Origin: Myxococcus sp. CA023
GTDB taxonomy: Bacteria > Myxococcota > Myxococcia > Myxococcales > Myxococcaceae
NCBI RefSeq assembly: GCF_010998615.1
Contig: NZ_JAAEAH010000008.1
Location: 62,001-126,000 of the forward strand
Direction of reading: 5' to 3'
Length of the DNA stretch: 64,000 bases
Part shown: positions 8,675-20,795 of the stretch, one piece after another
How positions within the stretch are numbered: position 1 is the first letter of the stretch
How the letters are laid out: each line of letters begins with the position of its first letter
Made by a program: the position numbers and the translations under genes
The notes under the pieces: generated by a model
Told to the model about the DNA's origin: nothing
Databases searched by the model: none
The model's input: only the letters and a program-made list of their open reading frames with translations

Positions 8675-9430
8675 CTACTCGCCGAGATACGCACGCCGGA
8701 CCTCCGCGCTCTCCAGGAGCGCCTTGCCCGGCCCCGCCATCACGACCTCGCCCGTCTCCAACACATAGCCGTAGTGCGCGGCGTTGAGCGCCAGATGGGC
8801 GTTCTGCTCCACCAACAGCACGCTCACGCCCGTGGCATTCACCTCGCGCAGGGTGCGGAAGATGGCCTCTGTCACCTGCGGCGCCAGCCCCAGCGAAGGC
8901 TCATCCAACAGCAGCAGCTGCGGCTTGCTCAACAGCGCGCGAGCAATGGCCAGCATCTGCTGCTCGCCGCCCGACAGCGTCCCGGCCATCTGCTTGCGGC
9001 GCTCCTTGAGCACCGGGAAGAGCGTGAAGCTCTTCTCCAGGTCCTGCTGGATGCCGGAGGTGTCCGTGCGCAGGTACGCGCCCAGCTCCAGGTTCTCCTG
9101 GACGGACATGTTGGGGAACACGCCCCGGCCTTCCGGCGCGTGCGCCATGCCGCGCGGCACCAGCTGGTGCGCCTTCATGTTCGTGGTGTCGTGCCCGTTG
9201 AACTGGATGCGTCCGGCGCTGGGCTTGAGCATGCCGCTCACCGCGCGCAGGGTGCTCGTCTTGCCCGCACCGTTGGCGCCGATGAGGGCCACCACCTCGC
9301 CCTTGCCCACCGTCAGCGACACACCCTTGAGCGCCTGGATGGCGCCGTAGTGCACCTTGATGCCGTCCACTGACAGCAGCGGCGGGAAGGCCTGGCGCTC
9401 CCCCAGCGTCTTCACCTGCGCGTCGCTCAC
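8675..9430 (-). CDS. livF: Branched-chain amino-acid ABC transporter ATPase LivF
   Basis: This 251-residue ABC ATPase has Walker A 'GANGAGKTST', signature 'LSGGEQQMLAIARALLSKP' and Walker B 'LLLLDEPSLGLAP'. It also has the HAAT-family block 'GMAHAPEGRGVFPNMSVQEN', which separates LivF from other ATPases. It powers uptake of Leu/Ile/Val or related amino acids with LivG through the LivHM channel. The GTG start at 9430 overlaps the livG stop by four bases (GTGA), showing translational coupling. It is the last gene of the five-gene operon. The exact substrate cannot be read from sequence. Confidence 0.95.
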   Translation of the reverse strand: MSDAQVKTLGERQAFPPLLSVDGIKVHYGAIQALKGVSLTVGKGEVVALIGANGAGKTSTLRAVSGMLKPSAGRIQFNGHDTTNMKAHQLVPRGMAHAPEGRGVFPNMSVQENLELGAYLRTDTSGIQQDLEKSFTLFPVLKERRKQMAGTLSGGEQQMLAIARALLSKPQLLLLDEPSLGLAPQVTEAIFRTLREVNATGVSVLLVEQNAHLALNAAHYGYVLETGEVVMAGPGKALLESAEVRRAYLGE

Positions 9431-10311
9431 GCCGCCCCTCCGTGGCTCTCCAGATAGCTGTCACCCAGGTACGCCTCGATGACCTTCCTATCGTTGCGCA
9501 CCTGCGCCGGCGCGCCCCGGGCAATCGTCTCGCCGTGGTCCAGCACGGTGATGCATTCACAGATGCCCATGACCAGCTTCATGTCGTGCTCGATGACGAG
9601 CACCCCCAGCTTGAAGTCGTCCCGGAGCTTGCGGATGAGCACCATCAGGTCCGCCTTCTCACGGGTGTTCATGCCCGCCGCGGGCTCGTCCAGCAGCAGC
9701 ACCTTGGGCTGCGTGCCCAGCGCGCGCGCGATTTCCAGCCGGCGCTGCTCACCGTAAGGCAGGTTGCGAGCCTCCTCGTCGCGGCGGTGCGACAGGCCCA
9801 TGACCTCCAGCAGGTGCTCCGCCTGCTGCGTCAACTCCCGCTCCTCCTGCTGGAAGCGCGGCGTCAGCAGCAGCGCGCGCCACCAGTCGCGGTAGTTGAT
9901 GAAGGCGCCCTTCATCTTCGCGCCCAGCCCCACGCCTTCGGGGTGCAGCGCGCCCTGCGCCCGGCACGCCACCTTCACGTTGTCCAACGCGGTGAGCGCG
10001 CGGAACAGGCGGATGTTCTGGAAGGTGCGCGCCAGCCCCAGGTGGTTGATTTGATGCGGCAACCACCCGTTCACCCGCTGCCCGCCCACGCGGACCTCGC
10101 CCTGGGTGGGCTGGTACACGCCGGTCAGCACGTTGAACGCCGTGGACTTACCGGCGCCGTTGGGGCCGATGAGCCCCTGCAGGTCGCCCTGCCGCACGGA
10201 GAGGTTGAAGTCCGTCAGCGCCTTGAGGCCGCCGAACTGGATGCTCACCCCGTCCGCCTGGAGCAATGGCGCTCCGGCCTCCGCCTTCGTCTCCTGCACG
10301 GCCGCGCTCAC
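9427..10311 (-). CDS. livG: Branched-chain amino-acid ABC transporter ATPase LivG
   Basis: This ATPase of 294 residues has Walker A 'GPNGAGKSTAFNVLTGVYQP', signature 'LPYGEQRRLEIARALGTQP', Walker B 'VLLLDEPAAGMNTREK' and H-loop 'VLVIEHDMKLVMGIC'. The 'GLARTFQNIRLFRALTALDN' block is typical of LivG. The GTG at 10311 is chosen because it overlaps the livM stop (GTGA); the frame is open far upstream, but that part lies inside livM and is not expected to be translated. An insert of about 30 residues ('GLGAKMKGAFINYRDWWRAL') is normal for the family. It works with LivF as the ATPase pair. Confidence 0.95.
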   Translation of the reverse strand: MSAAVQETKAEAGAPLLQADGVSIQFGGLKALTDFNLSVRQGDLQGLIGPNGAGKSTAFNVLTGVYQPTQGEVRVGGQRVNGWLPHQINHLGLARTFQNIRLFRALTALDNVKVACRAQGALHPEGVGLGAKMKGAFINYRDWWRALLLTPRFQQEERELTQQAEHLLEVMGLSHRRDEEARNLPYGEQRRLEIARALGTQPKVLLLDEPAAGMNTREKADLMVLIRKLRDDFKLGVLVIEHDMKLVMGICECITVLDHGETIARGAPAQVRNDRKVIEAYLGDSYLESHGGAA

Positions 10312-11371
10312 GCCAGCCCCCTGCGCTTGCGCGGAATCCACCGCGGCAGCACGTCCCAGATCTCCTTCGTCCCGAACAGGCCCTGGGGCCGCGCCAGCAT
10401 CAGCGCCACCAGCAGCAGGCCGTACACGGGCATGCGAATCTGGTCCACCTTCTGCGCAAGGCTGCCTTCGGCCCCCAGCAGGGTGAACAGCGAGCGCATG
10501 CCTTCGGGCAGCAGCGTGAGGAACGTGGCCGCGACGATGGCGCCCGTCGTGGAGCCCAGGCCGCCCAGCACCACCATGACGACGATTTCCATCGACTTCA
10601 CGAAGGTGAAGGAGCCGGGGTTGATGATGGGCACGAAGTGCGCGAACAGCGCGCCGGCGATGCCGGCGAAGAACGACGAGATGACGAAGGCGCGGACCTT
10701 GTAGCCCGTGGTGTCCACGCCCATGGCCTCGGCGGCGACCTCGTCCTCGCGGATGGCCCACAGGCTGCGTCCGTGGCTGGACCCGGTGATGCGCCGGGCC
10801 ACCAGCACCGTGAGGAACACCCAGAAGTACACCATGGCCGGCGACGACGTCTGGGGGATGCCGGACAAGCCCAGCGCCCGGCCGAACGCGTCCGTGTTCT
10901 GCACCACCACGCGGATGATTTCACCGAAGCCCAGCGTGACGATGGCCAGGTAGTCCCCACGCAGCCGCAGCGAGGGCAGGCCCACCAGGAAGCCGCACAG
11001 CGCCGCCGCCAGGCCGCCCACCAGCAGCGACACGACGAAGAACACCTGGTCGCTGACCGCCACCGGCAGAAAGGACAGCGCGACGTCCTTGAGGTTCAGC
11101 GACAGGACGCCGGAGATGTAGGCCCCCACCGCCATGAAGCCCGCATGGCCGATGGAGAACTGCCCCGTCATCCCGTTCACGATGTTGAGGCTGACCGCGA
11201 GGATGATGTTCACCCCCACCACCGACAGCAGGTAGGAGGCGAAGGGCGCATCACTCATCAGCCACTGGAACAGCGCCAGCACCGGCAGCGCCAGCAGCAC
11301 GGGCAGCAGGCCGCGCAGCGACGCGGGGACAGCGGAGCGGGCCTCGGGGACGGGAATCGCCGGCGTCTCCA

Positions 11372-11372
<1 letters not shown>
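10308..11372 (-). CDS. livM: Branched-chain amino-acid ABC transporter permease LivM
   Basis: The 354-residue inner-membrane permease has about ten hydrophobic segments. The LivM signature is clear: 'MTGQFSIGHAGFMAVGAYIS', 'LPSLRLRGDYLAIVTLGFGE' and 'AIREDEVAAEAMGVDTTGYK'. Its ATG overlaps the livH stop as TGATG. Roughly 30 extra residues at the N-terminus contain a first membrane segment ('LLPVLLALPVLALFQWLMS'). It forms the transmembrane channel with LivH. Confidence 0.95.
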
Positions 11373-12291
<919 letters not shown>

Positions 12292-12292
<1 letters not shown>

Positions 12293-13497
12293 TAGGGATT
12301 GATGGTCGTGACGTACTGCGTCTTGCCATCCTCGACCTTGAGGACGACGGCGGACTTCACGGCGTTGCGCTGAGCATCCAGTGTCACGGTGCCCGCCACG
12401 CCCGGGAAGTCCTTCGTCTGGGCAATGGCGTCACGCACGGACGGGCCGCTCAGGTCCTTGGCGCGCTCCAGGGCGTTCACCGCCACGCGGGCCGAATCGT
12501 AGCCCAGCGCGGCCAGGGCGTCCGGCACCGCGCCGTACGCGGCCTTGTAGTCCGCGATGAACTTCTGCACGCGCGGATCCGGGTTGTCCGGCGAGTAGTG
12601 GTTGGAGAAGTAGCTGCCCTCGATGGCGCTGCCGCCCAGCTCGAAGAGCTTCTCGGAGTCCCAGCCGTCGCCGCCCATCAGAGGAACCTTGAGGCCCACC
12701 TCGCGCGCCTGGCGGGCGATGATGCCCACCTCGCTGTAGTAGCCCGGCACGTAGATGCCTTCCGGCTGCGACTTGCGGATGGCGGTGAGCTGGGCGCGGT
12801 AATCCGTGTCGCCCTGGCTGTAGCTCTCCACGGCCGTCACCTTGCCGCCCATCTCCGTGAACTTGCGCGTGAAGACCTCCGCCAGGCCAATGGAGTACGC
12901 GCTCTTGTTGTCCTGGAGCACCGCCACCGTGTTCAGCTTCAGGTTCTCCCGCGCGAACTTCGCCATCACGAAGCCCTGGAACGGGTCGATGAAGCAGACG
13001 CGGAAGATGTAGTCCCCCTTGTCGGTGACGGTGGGGTTGGTGGAGGACGGCGTAATCATCGGCACGCCCGCCGCCTGCGCCTTCTCCGCCATGGCCAGCG
13101 AGTTGGACGACGCCACGTCACCGAGGATGAGCGCGACCTTGTCCTGCGTAATCAGGCGCGTGGCGGCCTGGGCGGCCTCCTCGGGCTTGCTCTGGTTGTC
13201 GTAGACGCGGATGGACAGCTTCTTGCCCTTCACCCCGCCCGCGGCGTTGGCCTCCTTGAGGGCCAGCTCGATGCCGTTGCGCGTGGAGATGCCGAAGGTG
13301 GCCTGGCCACCGGTGAGCGAGCCCACCTGGCCCAGCAGGATGGTGTTCGCGTCCGCCGGAGCGCCCCCGGGTGCCGCCCCCTGCCCCTGCGCGGCCTGAG
13401 TACCTCCTTCACCCGAAGGAGCAGGCTGCGTCTTCTTCTCGCAAGCGGCCACCATGACGGCGAGCGCGGCGAGGAGCATCGGGGCAAGTCGTCGCAT
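12292..13497 (-). CDS. Branched-chain amino-acid-type ABC transporter substrate-binding lipoprotein
   Basis: The 401-residue periplasmic-binding protein is of the LivK/Leu-Ile-Val type: 'ILLGQVGSLTGGQATFGIST', 'GIELALKEANAAGGVKGKKL', 'VALILGDVASSNSLAMAEKA' and 'GVPMITPSSTNPTVTD'. The signal peptide with lipobox 'LAVMVAAC' implies membrane anchoring, with a Gly/Ala/Pro/Gln-rich linker after the Cys. I start at the ATG at 13497, which gives a proper signal peptide; the open frame extends 24 codons upstream. It is the first gene of the liv operon. Binding proteins of this family accept amino acids, amides or urea, so specificity is unproven; I leave the symbol blank. Confidence 0.92.
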
Positions 13498-13620
13498 GCA
13501 GGGCTTCCCTTCTCGGAAACTGACACGGCAAAGCCCTGGTTTTCTAGGGGACACCTCTCCATGGGTCAAGCGTGCAGCCGTCCCGAGCCCCCGTCACACA
13601 CCCCCTGTGCGGCGCGTCAG

Positions 13621-14340
13621 TCAGGAGTGCAGCCCGTCCAACGGGCCGTCGTGGAGCACCTCGCCCCGCCCCTCCACCTCCGCCGTCTCTTTCCGAACGG
13701 TGGCGTGAACCTGCCGGAGCACCTCGTCGGTGTAACGGGAAACCGCAACCTCCTGCCAGACATGCACGGACCTGGTGACCTCCACCCGCTCCTCACGCAG
13801 GGGGATGACGAAGGTGCCCGCCTCGAAGGGTACCAGCCCCTCCAGCACCGGCCGGGCGGACGCCACGGCCTCTGGCGCCGGCGGACCCTCGGCGTCCACG
13901 GCCTGTTCGGACACCCGCTCCACCACCAGTTCCTCGCGGCGCACGGGCACGGAGAAGTGCCGCACCTCCGTCCGCACCACCTTGTGGATGCGCACCTGTC
14001 CCGCCTCGTGCACCACCACGTGAGGATGGGCCTCCTCGCGGGCCAGGGGCACCACGAGTTCGCCGGGCGTCGCGAACTCGGCGGAGAGCACGGACTCGGG
14101 GTGACCTGACCGCACCTGCGCCGGACCGTCGTGCGCCGGTGACACCTCGTCCCGCGTCAGTCCCAGGTGCACGTCCTCTCCGCGCACGTCCACCACGTCG
14201 CCGTAGCGCGCGGTGAAGGACTTCAGCCGCAGCAGCCCGCCTTCGATGGCGAAGGTCTCCCCGCCACACCCCACCACGGTGCCCAACCGGGTCCCATCCG
14301 CCGTGAAGACCCGCATCCCTTCCCGTACGTCCGTGCGCAT
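13621..14340 (-). CDS. DUF2382 (YsnF/AvaK-type) stress protein with PRC-barrel-like N-terminus
   Basis: The product is 239 residues. The N-terminal 60 or so residues resemble a PRC-barrel-like module ('VREGMRVFTADGTRLGTVVG', 'IEGGLLRLKSFTARYGDVVD'). Two DUF2382-type halves follow: 'LVVPLAREEAHPHVV...VRIHKVV' and 'FVIPLREERVEVTRSV', with alternating charged strands 'VPVRREELVVERV'. YsnF-type proteins are general-stress proteins of unknown biochemistry. Start ATG 14340 has AGGAG eight bases upstream. It shares architecture with the plus-strand gene at 15098-16000, and the two are probably paralogues around a divergent control region. Confidence 0.8.
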   Translation of the reverse strand: MRTDVREGMRVFTADGTRLGTVVGCGGETFAIEGGLLRLKSFTARYGDVVDVRGEDVHLGLTRDEVSPAHDGPAQVRSGHPESVLSAEFATPGELVVPLAREEAHPHVVVHEAGQVRIHKVVRTEVRHFSVPVRREELVVERVSEQAVDAEGPPAPEAVASARPVLEGLVPFEAGTFVIPLREERVEVTRSVHVWQEVAVSRYTDEVLRQVHATVRKETAEVEGRGEVLHDGPLDGLHS

Positions 14341-14374
14341 CGGAGGACTCCTCTCGTGTGCTGTGGTTCGCGAC

Positions 14375-14761
14375 TCACGCCAGCGTGGGCAACCCGGGCT
14401 CGTTCCAGGGATGCTCCCGGCCATTCGGCCCGCGCCGCAGCACCCGCTCCAGGGGCGTGCTGGGGCGCTCCGGGTCCGTGTCCGTCTCCAGCGCCGCGGG
14501 CTCGCGGGCGGCGGGCGGCGGGGTGGGCACCAGGGCCAGGACTGGAAGCGGCCGGAGCCGATGGCGCGCGAGCCGGCCCGCCACCAGGGCGCCCAGCATC
14601 CCGGAGGCGCAGGCCACGCCCACCACGGGGCCTCGCAGGTCCGGGCGGAGCAGCCGGTGGATGCCACGCACCACCAGGTGCGCCCCCACGCCGGCGGCCG
14701 CGCCGCCCACCCACGAGTCACTCCAGCGCCACGGCTCCCAGGTTCCCTGCCTGCTTCTCAT
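14375..14761 (-). CDS. Small Gly/Ala-rich protein, possibly membrane-associated, unknown
   Basis: The 128-residue product has one moderately hydrophobic Gly/Ala-rich segment ('SWVGGAAAGVGAHLVVRGIH', then 'GPVVGVACASGMLGALVAGR') like a glycine-zipper hairpin. A polar Pro/Glu-rich tail with 'TPLERVLRRGPNGREHPWNE' follows. No family is recognised. The ATG at 14761 with GGGAG upstream is preferred over a longer frame. It lies directly upstream of the DUF2382 gene on the same strand (34-base gap), so it may be co-expressed in the same stress response. Confidence 0.55.
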   Translation of the reverse strand: MRSRQGTWEPWRWSDSWVGGAAAGVGAHLVVRGIHRLLRPDLRGPVVGVACASGMLGALVAGRLARHRLRPLPVLALVPTPPPAAREPAALETDTDPERPSTPLERVLRRGPNGREHPWNEPGLPTLA

Positions 14762-15097
14762 GACGGTCTCCCGTTGGGTGCTCACGGCACGCGGCCCGGA
14801 CGCACCTCGCTTGAAGATGGGGTGGGCCGCCGCGCCCTGAGAAGCCCCGGACCACGGCCGCCGGCGGTGTCGCCAGGGCAGGCGAAAGGACAGGCGGGCG
14901 TTCGGGCGGGCAGGCACGGTGCCAAGCCAACTGGCACTGCGTCCTCGGCCCCTGACACCGAGACCAAGCGCTCACACCTTCCATCATGACCGGGGTGGAA
15001 ACCCCAGGGCCTCGCGCTCGCACGCGGGGCCTCCACCAGCGCCGGGGTCCAAGGTGTGGCCAGCAGGTCCACCCACCCCGGTCACGAGGAGCCAGCC
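14762..15097. promoter_or_regulatory. Divergent intergenic control region between two stress-protein units
   Basis: These 336 bases separate two divergent transcription units with DUF2382 genes. I see no convincing ORF. A short inverted repeat TGCCA/TGGCA lies near 14920-14936, and an AGGAG Shine-Dalgarno (15086-15090) serves the plus-strand gene. It probably holds promoters for both directions, but I cannot identify hexamers with confidence. Confidence 0.4.
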
Positions 15098-16000
15098 ATG
15101 TACCAACGCAGCGACGTCAACGAAGGGATGGTCGTCCGCAGCATCGACGGCGAGAAGCTCGGCAAGGTCTTCGCCGTCGGCGACGGCGAATTCCACATCG
15201 AGAAGGGCCTCTTCTTCCCGAAGGACTACCTGGTCCGGTACTCGGAAATCAGTCGCATCGACGGCTCGGAAATCATCCTCAGCCACGGCAAGGAGATGCT
15301 GAGCCGGCTGACGGGTGAGGACCGCACGGGCACCGTCGCCGGCACGAGTGGCGGCGCGGGCGTGGGTCCGGGCGCGGTGGGACTGGGCGCCGACCGGGCC
15401 GCGGCCCGCGCCAGCACGGGCATGGACGCCACCACGGACACGGTGGGCCGTAAGGGCGCCTACGACACGGGCTACGACACACGCCTGGGCACGGACGCCC
15501 GCTACGGCACCGGCGTGGACACGGACACCGCGGGCCTCAAAGCCACGGACACCGCGGTGGGCGCGCGGGACATCCACGGCCGAGAGGAGGACATCACCAT
15601 CCCCCTGCACAAGGAGGAAGTGGACGTGCTCAAGCGGGACGTCCAGGCCGGTGAGGTCCGCGTCCACAAAGAGGTGGTGGAGGAGGACCGGGAGATGGAC
15701 GTGCCGGTGCGCCGCGAGCGCGTCCGCGTGGAGCGCCGGGACGTGAGCCCGGGACGCCCGGCGATGAATGCCTCATTCCAGGAGGAGACCGTCGTCGTCC
15801 CGCTGCGCACCGAGGAAGTCGAAGTCCAGAAGCGCGCCGTCGTCGACGAGGAGGTCGTCATCCACAAGGACGAGGTGGATGAGGAGCGCCACATCTCCGA
15901 GCACGTGCGCCGCGAACAGGTGGACATCCGCACCGAGGGCAGTGACGAGCGGGCTCGTACGCTGAACGCGCCCTCCGACGACCCACTCAAGCGCGGGTAG
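15098..16000 (+). CDS. DUF2382 (YsnF/AvaK-type) stress protein
   Basis: The 300-residue protein has an N-terminal PRC-barrel-like module ('VNEGMVVRSIDGEKLGKVFA', 'EFHIEKGLFFPKDYLVRYSE'), a Gly/Ala/Asp/Thr-rich linker (about 70-150), and two DUF2382 halves: 'ITIPLHKEEVDVLKRDVQAG' and 'VVVPLRTEEVEVQKRAVVDE'. Both halves continue with 'EVxVHKE...DVPVRRERV'-like strands. It is hydrophilic with no signal peptide, so cytosolic. The ATG at 15098 has CGAGGAG upstream. It shares its domain plan with the product of 13621-14340. General-stress function is inferred from family membership only. Confidence 0.82.
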   Translation: MYQRSDVNEGMVVRSIDGEKLGKVFAVGDGEFHIEKGLFFPKDYLVRYSEISRIDGSEIILSHGKEMLSRLTGEDRTGTVAGTSGGAGVGPGAVGLGADRAAARASTGMDATTDTVGRKGAYDTGYDTRLGTDARYGTGVDTDTAGLKATDTAVGARDIHGREEDITIPLHKEEVDVLKRDVQAGEVRVHKEVVEEDREMDVPVRRERVRVERRDVSPGRPAMNASFQEETVVVPLRTEEVEVQKRAVVDEEVVIHKDEVDEERHISEHVRREQVDIRTEGSDERARTLNAPSDDPLKRG

Positions 16001-16012
16001 TGAGCGAGCTGC

Positions 16013-16045
16013 CCCGGCCACTCTCTCCTCCCGGGAGGGGCCGGG
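16013..16045. terminator. Bidirectional hairpin between convergent genes
   Basis: CCCGGCC (16013-16019) pairs with GGCCGGG (16039-16045). The loop itself contains the perfect palindrome CCTCCCGGGAGG (16027-16038). The element fills the 60-base gap between the convergent DUF2382 and kinase genes, fitting a shared terminator. No T-run is present. Confidence 0.5.
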
Positions 16046-16060
16046 CCTTCCCCCTCGCCG

Positions 16061-17584
16061 TCAGGGTGAGGACTTCCGGAGCCGCGGTCGCATGATGGGC
16101 GTTTCATCCTGGGCCCGCCCTCCCGCGGAGGCAGGCCCGGAGGGCGGGCGGTCCAACCGCATGAACTCACGATGCCGGTCGGGGAAGTGCTTCGCCATGA
16201 GCCGCACCAGTTCCGAGTCGTTCGCCGGACGGCAGGCATCCGCCAGCCGGTCCGCCATCTCCCGCGCGCTGCCGAAGCGCGCCTCGGGGCGCTTGGCCAG
16301 TGCAGTCTCCAGCACGTCCCAGAGCGCCCGGGAGATGTGCGAAGGCCGCGGCGGAAGGGACTCTTCGCAGATGGCGTGCATGGTGGCCAGCTCGTCGGGC
16401 TTCTCGAAGGCCCGCGCGCCGATGAGCGACTGATAGAGGACGAGCCCCATGGCGAACAGGTCGCTGCGCGCGTCCAGCCTCATGCCGCGCGCCTGCTCGG
16501 GGGACATGTACAGCGGCTTGCCCTTCACGATGCCCGGCAGCGTCACCGTACGCTGGGCGCGGGCCTTGGCCACGCCGAAGTCCAGCACCTTCACCCGCCC
16601 GTCGAACCCCACCATGAGGTTGTGCGGGGACAAATCCCGGTGCACCAGCTCGAGCGGCGCGCCGTCCTCGCCCTGCAGCACGTGCGCCGCATGCAGCCCC
16701 GCCAGACCCTGGCACACCACGGCCACCGCGTGCGCCGTCTCCAGCGGGCCCTTGGCCGCGCGGAGGAGCCGCTCCAGGTCCACGCCGCGCACCAACTCCA
16801 TGGCGATGTAGTACGCGCCCTCCGCCTCGCCGAAGTCGTAGAAGTGCACCAGGTTGGGGTGGGAGAGCCGCAGGCCGATGCGGGCCTCGTCCAGGAACTG
16901 CTGGACGATGGAAGGGTCCGAGGACAAGTGCGGGAGGATGCGCTTGAGGGCCACCAGCCGGCCCAGGCCCTCCGGGCCTCGGGTCCGCGCCACCAGCACC
17001 TGCGCCATGCCCCCGGTGCCCAGGGGCGTCACCACCTCATAGCGGCCAATGTGGCCCCGCGAGGCCGTAGGCGGCTCCCCGGTGAGCGCGTCCAGCCGCT
17101 CCAGCGCGCCCTTGCCATCCGTCAGCGCGAGGAAGCCCAGCACGGCGCTGTCGAGCTGCTCGCCAATGGCCTCCACCAGCTTCATCACCAGCCCGCCGCC
17201 GCCGTCGAAGGCGCCCTCCACCACCAGCCCCAAGCCCCCCAACTCCAGACTGCCCAGGGCCAGTCGCGCGCAGAAGAGCGTCCGGCCGTCATCCAGCTTG
17301 TGGACACCTCGCCAGTGCGCCGCCTCCAGGACGTCCACCCCGGGCTCGCCCAGCACCCGCGTCAGCACCGGGCCTCGCGTCCCTCGCAGGGACACGAAGC
17401 CCGCGCGCGCATGAACCAGCCGGGCACACTGCGTGAGAAACACGTCGAGCCCGGAGTCCAGGGCCAGGCCCCGCTCCAGGCAGTCCTCCAGGATGACGTC
17501 GGCCATCCGATGCACGGAGACCAGACCCCGGAGAAAAACGACCTCTTCCTCTAAAGAGGGAAAATCCACGGGCCCATTCAACAC
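16061..17584 (-). CDS. Hanks-type Ser/Thr protein kinase with N-terminal sensor-like region
   Basis: The 507-residue protein has about 170 N-terminal residues that look GAF-like ('LFLTQCARLVHARAGFVSLR'-type pattern), followed by a complete eukaryotic-like kinase domain (about 182-450). Visible elements are the P-loop 'LGTGGMAQVLVA', catalytic Lys in 'LVALKRILPHL', 'HRDLSPHNLMV', Mg-binding 'VLDFGVAK' and 'GKPLYMSPEQARGMRLDARS'. All catalytic residues are present, so it should be active. No transmembrane segment or PASTA domain is seen, so it is cytosolic. The Arg/Pro-rich tail is unstructured. The GTG at 17584 gives the full N-terminus, but start choice is uncertain. Myxobacteria carry many such kinases; targets unknown. 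Confidence 0.88.
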   Translation of the reverse strand: MLNGPVDFPSLEEEVVFLRGLVSVHRMADVILEDCLERGLALDSGLDVFLTQCARLVHARAGFVSLRGTRGPVLTRVLGEPGVDVLEAAHWRGVHKLDDGRTLFCARLALGSLELGGLGLVVEGAFDGGGGLVMKLVEAIGEQLDSAVLGFLALTDGKGALERLDALTGEPPTASRGHIGRYEVVTPLGTGGMAQVLVARTRGPEGLGRLVALKRILPHLSSDPSIVQQFLDEARIGLRLSHPNLVHFYDFGEAEGAYYIAMELVRGVDLERLLRAAKGPLETAHAVAVVCQGLAGLHAAHVLQGEDGAPLELVHRDLSPHNLMVGFDGRVKVLDFGVAKARAQRTVTLPGIVKGKPLYMSPEQARGMRLDARSDLFAMGLVLYQSLIGARAFEKPDELATMHAICEESLPPRPSHISRALWDVLETALAKRPEARFGSAREMADRLADACRPANDSELVRLMAKHFPDRHREFMRLDRPPSGPASAGGRAQDETPIMRPRLRKSSP

Positions 17585-17625
17585 CCGGGACGTCCTTTTC
17601 AGGAAACCCGGAACCTCCGAGACGG

Positions 17626-17922
17626 CTACACGCGCTCCCGGTCCTTCAACGGCGCCACGGCCGGAAGGTGCTCGGGCGTGCCGGAGCGGAGCGACCGGGG
17701 CAGGTGGTCATCCATCAGCCCGTGCACCTCCAGCACGCGCTCCAGGTGCGCCACGCGCTCGCGGAGCAACCGCACCTCCATGCCGCCGTGCTGGGATTCC
17801 TTCAAACGGATGAAGGCCTCCACCAGGGGCTTGAGGGAGAAGCGAAGCGTGAGCCCGAAGAGGGGCACCCCCACCACCATGGCGGTGATGAGGAACATGA
17901 CGATGCCTTCGGTAACGTCCAT
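17626..17922 (-). CDS. Small single-span membrane protein with coiled-coil tail
   Basis: The 98-residue protein has an N-terminal hydrophobic segment at about residues 7-27 ('IVMFLITAMVVGVPLFGLTL'). An amphipathic region then includes 'VRLLRERVAHLERVLEVHGL', a probable coiled coil. The layout resembles PspB-like small membrane proteins, but the match is structural only. An ATG with GGAG ten bases upstream supports the start. It lies between the kinase gene and dnaK on the same strand, with 41 bases to the kinase start, so it could be the first gene of the kinase unit. Confidence 0.62.
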   Translation of the reverse strand: MDVTEGIVMFLITAMVVGVPLFGLTLRFSLKPLVEAFIRLKESQHGGMEVRLLRERVAHLERVLEVHGLMDDHLPRSLRSGTPEHLPAVAPLKDRERV

Positions 17923-17992
17923 TGATGCGCTCCAGGGGGACTGACTGCGCGGCAGGCAGTCTACGCTGGAGCGCGGAGGCGATTGCGAGCGT

Positions 17993-19816
<1,824 letters not shown>

Positions 19817-19821
19817 GTTGG

Positions 19822-20691
19822 TTACTGACTCCCCCCGGAAGAGTTCTCGGACTGCGCGGGCGCGGCGGGCGCCTCGGTGTCGGTCGTGGCGGTGGCGGGC
19901 TCGGCGACGGCCGGCGGCTCCGCGGCGGCCACAGGCTCGGCGGGTGCGCGCGCGACGACGACCATGGCCGGACGCACCAGCCGCTCATTCAGGTAGAAGC
20001 CGCGCACGACTTCGTAGGCCACGTGGCCGGCGGGGACGTCCGCCGTCTCCACCTGCTGGATGGCCTCGTGGACGCGCGGGTCGAACGGCTGACCCTTGGC
20101 GCTGAAGCCCTTCACGCCGTGGCGGCCCAGCGCGTCCTCGAAGGACTTGCGCGTCATGGCCACGCCCTTCTCGAAGCTGTCCAGGTCCGGCGACTTGGCC
20201 GCGGCGTCGATTGCGCGGTCCAGGTTGTCCATCACCGGGAGCAGGTCCTTGAGCAGCTTCTCCGAGCCGAAGCGCTGGACCTCCTCCTTCTCCTTCTGCG
20301 CGCGCTTGCGGTAGTTCTCCAGGTCCGCGGCGTGACGCACGGTGCGCTCCTGCGCATCCTTCGCACGCTCGTGGGCCTCGCGCAGGCGCTCCATCGTCTC
20401 GCGCCCCTTCGCCTGGCTGAACTCGAGCTGGGCCTTGAGGGACTCCACCTCCTGGCGGAGCGCCGCCACGTCCTCGGACGGGGGCGCCTCGGCGTCAGAC
20501 GGCGGAGAAGCGGTGTCAGCGGGGGACGCGGACGCTTCGGCCTCCACCGGGGTGGACCGGCCTGAAGCCTCCACCTCGATGACGGTCACCTCGTCCTCTT
20601 CGTCTATGTGACGCTCGACACTGCGAACCGCCGCGTCGATGACGTCCTGCCCGATGTCTGTCTGGATTCTGCTCTTGTCGTTCGAGCCGGC
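19822..20691 (-). CDS. grpE: Nucleotide exchange factor GrpE
   Basis: The product is about 289 residues. An acidic, Ala/Pro/Ser-rich N-terminal segment precedes the GrpE long coiled coil ('[20 protein letters not shown]', '[20 protein letters not shown]'). The beta-wing domain follows, with '[20 protein letters not shown]' and '[17 protein letters not shown]'. GrpE releases ADP from DnaK and acts as a thermosensor. The C-terminal Ala/Pro/Thr-rich tail of about 45 residues is an extension beyond the usual family length (about 200). Start is uncertain: GTG codons at 20703 and 20691 are possible, and I use 20691 because it gives '[15 protein letters not shown]'. It is directly upstream of dnaK. 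Confidence 0.9.
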   Translation of the reverse strand, partial: AGSNDKSRIQTDIGQDVIDAAVRSVERHIDEEDEVTVIEVEASGRSTPVEAEASASPADTASPPSDAEAPPSEDVAALRQEVESLKAQLEFSQAKGRETMERLREAHERAKDAQERTVRHAADLENYRKRAQKEKEEVQRFGSEKLLKDLLPVMDNLDRAIDAAAKSPDLDSFEKGVAMTRKSFEDALGRHGVKGFSAKGQPFDPRVHEAIQQVETADVPAGHVAYEVVRGFYLNERLVRPAMVVVARAPAEPVAAAEPPAVAEPATATTDTEAPAAPAQSENSSGGSQ

Positions 20692-20795
20692 CACGGCGCG
20701 CACTATCTCACGCGCCGCGGGACCTTCCAAATGGCGAGAAGGACAAAGGAAACCGGCCTGCCCCCGGGCAGGCGGGCTTCACGCCCAGCGGAACT

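Noticed and set aside
14375-14917. Longer start for the small Gly/Ala-rich protein
   Set aside because: The added residues are Arg/Pro-rich without hydrophobic pattern, and the ATG at 14761 has a proper Shine-Dalgarno.
16172-17554. 460-codon plus-strand frame opposite the Ser/Thr kinase
   Set aside because: His/Arg/Leu/Gln-rich shadow of the kinase gene whose catalytic motifs are unambiguous on the other strand.
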